Below are positions 61,907 through 64,000 of a stretch of 64,000 nucleotides of DNA, piece after piece. Where the stretch lies: the NCBI GenBank assembly GCA_011634665.1, contig WAEK01000005.1, forward strand, positions 62,001 to 126,000, read 5' to 3'. Below the pieces are notes generated by a model. The model did no database searches. It was not told the DNA's origin and saw only the letters and a program-made list of their open reading frames with translations. Position numbers and translations under genes: made by a program. Position 1 is the stretch's first letter, and every line of letters starts with the position of its first letter. This stretch comes from Mortierella sp. BCC40632. Its lineage: Eukaryota > Mortierellomycota > Mortierellomycetes > Mortierellales > Mortierellaceae.

Positions 61907-61974
<68 letters not shown>
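61907..61974. repeat. GA dinucleotide microsatellite
   Basis: A GA repeat of about 68 bases with one early interruption. It is the longest dinucleotide repeat in the window. Confidence 0.95.
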
Positions 61975-61977
<3 letters not shown>

Positions 61978-62723
61978 AAAGAAAGGAGGTTGGTATGGAA
62001 AGAAAAAACAGTAAGGAGAGAGAGGATCATGGGCCAAATGTAGCTAACCCTTCTCCCATTCCCCTTCTCAACAAAATACCCCTTTTGCCGACTCCATGAA
62101 ACGAACACGCGTTTGGGACTCCTCGTGCTTGAAGCATAGCATAAGATCGAGCATCCCATCGTAAATTGTACTGGACAAAGTATTTTTTTTTTTTTTTTCA
62201 AAGAGAGCCATGCATGGGAACCTCGCTTGTTTTCCGTGAGTCATCACAAAAAGTACATACTACGCATGCACCAGTCTCAACAGGGTATTTGAATGGAAGT
62301 AACACCCATTAGTAGTGCTGATTGTGCGTGAAAAGGTACAAAAAATGCTCAAAAATGGACAGTATCTCAATTGCTAATGCTCGAAAGGAAGGCGCTCTAG
62401 TTCTTTTAATGCTCAATTGGGATGGGTTCATATGCATTCTACGGAAGAGTGGGTAAAAAAAAGTGGGTCCCTCTATCAAGAAAATGGGGCCATAGGTGGG
62501 GCAAAGTGGTGGAAGAGTGGAGAATTATATTGTACAAGAGCATTGTGGCCGATCATGTCGGAGCGGAGTAAAAGGGCAGTGTAGATGCTCAGATGAGTGG
62601 GTAACTTGGACTGTGGGATCTCCAGTTGCTGATGAAAATCTTTTCTTTTGGGTGGGGTCGCTTGTCTCTTTTGGTGCCGCTTGCGACTGTGGGGTCTTGG
62701 ATGGTTGATTGCGCAACTTTAGT

Positions 62724-62999
62724 TTACTTGCGAACGTTGGGGGTCCAGTAGACAACCTCATCCTTAAAGACAATAGAGACCCCTCCGAGGACAGTTGCTG
62801 TGCCCACAGCAGTGTAAGCGACGGCCTTGGCAGCCTTTGATGAAACTGAAGCGCCGTTTGAGACGACGGAAGGCGAGGCAACGGCTGAGACGTGGTGGCC
62901 GAAAGAGACGGCGGCACTGTTGACCCTGGTCGAGCTTGAAATCGAGCGGGTAGCAGCAATGGTCTTGGTTACAGAATTCCTGAGCATGGTGGACATCAT
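62724..62999 (-). CDS. Small mitochondrial-type protein, unknown (91 residues)
   Basis: A single exon. The first 28 residues (MMSTMLRNSVTKTIAATRSI) have the Arg/Ser/Thr composition of a mitochondrial presequence and no acidic residue. A weakly hydrophobic helix follows near AVAYTAVGTATVLGGVSIVF, then a short tail ending WTPNVRK. This layout (presequence, one membrane helix, short tail) is common among small inner-membrane subunits, but I do not recognise the family. A TATAAAAG box lies about 190 bases upstream. Confidence 0.6.
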   Translation of the reverse strand: MMSTMLRNSVTKTIAATRSISSSTRVNSAAVSFGHHVSAVASPSVVSNGASVSSKAAKAVAYTAVGTATVLGGVSIVFKDEVVYWTPNVRK

Positions 63000-63187
63000 T
63001 GTGTATATGTGATGTGTGTGTGTGTGTGTTTCTGTGTGAGAAAGAGTGCTGAGAACGGATACAGATCAGGAAAAAAGAGAGGGCGAGACAGGTGCAGTTG
63101 GGGCGGGTGTGCTGTTTTGTTGTTGTGTTGTTGTTGTTTGAACGGTTGTCTAGAGACTTGGTGCCTGGATGTGGGGAGGTCCAGGGT

Positions 63188-63195
63188 CTTTTATA
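63188..63195 (-). promoter_or_regulatory. TATA box of the small mitochondrial-type gene
   Basis: The minus strand reads TATAAAAG about 190 bases before the ATG at 62999. Confidence 0.5.
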
Positions 63196-63884
63196 CTCGA
63201 GCGAGAAAGAAAAAAATGCGGAGAAAATCTCTGCTTGCCTCATGGTCTCCAGATGTTATCTGGTAGTAGCCAAAGAGACGAGTCCAAATATAGCGGCATT
63301 GGTACGGTGAGTGGTCTATGACCCCTTTTGAGCCAACAGTATGCGACTCAAGTGCGTCAATGGCCGGCTGAACGGAATGCATTCAGCTGTCTGGTGTATC
63401 GCTCTGGTTGAAATATTGCTCATTGACGGACCGATCGACCGACGACAGGCCCACGTTCTTTGGTTCTCTCACAGCCGTTGGAGGCTTGGGCTCGCTTTTT
63501 TTTTTTTTTTTTTCGTTTTTTTTCCTCCGTCGTTGAGACTCCGCCTCCCCCCAACCCCGCCCTGCGCACTGACTGACCGCCTCATCGACCCACCAGTTCA
63601 CGGCTGAACAGGATTTGGCGATCATCAAGCAGCCTCTGGACTTTGGACAGGAGAAGTGTGTGTCATTTCATGGGCACAACCATAGTCAGATAGCAAGCTG
63701 CCCCGAGATATTTTTTCGCGTGTTTTTATTTCTCTAAGTTCTCTTGGCATAATCTCTTCAGCATTAATGTCTCAGCAAACAGACAGACCTTGGCGTGGTA
63801 ACTTTCGAAGCAAGGTCTGTGTGACTGTAGACTTGACAGGATTCAGATCCTTGGCCGATCACAACCTCTTTCGAAATTAATGTC

Positions 63885-64000
63885 ATGGGATTACCTCGGT
63901 CCCTCGCACGCGCCATCAGCTCGAATGAGTTTTCTCAATGTCTTGCTCCATTCAACCGTCGATTACTTGAGATCAGCTCTATACCGACCTCTCCTGAGAT
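63885..64000 (+). CDS. Possible gene start running off the right edge
   Basis: From the ATG at 63885 the frame stays open to the end of the window (MGLPRSLARAIS..., then CLAPFNRRLLEIS). A second plus-strand frame, open from about 63840, also looks coding (FLNVLLHSTVDYLRSALY), so the true frame is undecided. Neither can be assigned to a family. An upstream ATG at 63767 opens a 39-codon ORF that could be a first exon. Confidence 0.25.
   Translation, partial: MGLPRSLARAISSNEFSQCLAPFNRRLLEISSIPTSPE

Larger units (their letters stand above)
60149..62723. other. 2.6 kb region without an assigned gene
   Basis: The region holds CT-rich DNA near 60805-60845, an A-run near 60641-60664, a GT repeat (61351-61396), a GA repeat (61907-61974) and a T-run near 62184-62199. 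The ORFs here cross these repeats and have no protein signature. Confidence 0.45.

Overview
The window looks like nuclear DNA of an early-diverging fungus, most likely Mucoromycota and possibly Mortierellaceae. Genes have short GT-AG introns and are mostly monocistronic with few overlaps. Homopolymer A/T tracts of 20-37 bases and CT/GA/GT microsatellites sit between genes and inside introns. Proteins are rich in Q, S, H and A repeats. The core genes (BMS1, SERCA, MRS2, cystinosin, PEX11, tetraspanin, mitochondrial uS5) are eukaryotic, and their intron style is fungal. The lineage is inferred from style, not from a search.

Left part (1-11.6 kb): two tandem minus-strand type-B carboxylesterase genes with an unusual cysteine-rich, C-type-lectin-like N-terminal module (the first runs off the left edge); a 4.6 kb gene-poor stretch; then a cystinosin-type PQ-loop transporter (minus). 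Next come mitochondrial ribosomal protein uS5m (plus) and a large intron-less coiled-coil/low-complexity protein (minus).

Middle (18-43 kb): a run of minus-strand genes: SERCA-type Ca2+ ATPase, an anillin/Bud4-like C2+PH protein, a RING/TRAF-type zinc-finger protein, PEX11, an F-box/LRR protein and the mitochondrial Mg2+ channel MRS2. A decayed 3.9 kb Mutator-like element, with 22 bp terminal inverted repeats and a 9 bp target duplication, is inserted between the PEX11 stop codon and the RING/TRAF start codon.

Right part (43-64 kb): BMS1 (plus, divergent from MRS2), a family-2 polysaccharide synthase (minus, convergent with BMS1), a 3.5 kb gene-poor stretch, a tetraspanin (plus), and three intron-less minus-strand genes of unknown function: a secreted G/K/W-rich protein, an Ala-rich protein and a small mitochondrial-type protein. 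All three have TATA-like boxes upstream. A possible plus-strand gene begins near the right edge.

I joined exons by hand from splice signals, reading-frame phase and comparison between paralogs or known families. Lengths given are for those models. No database search was possible.
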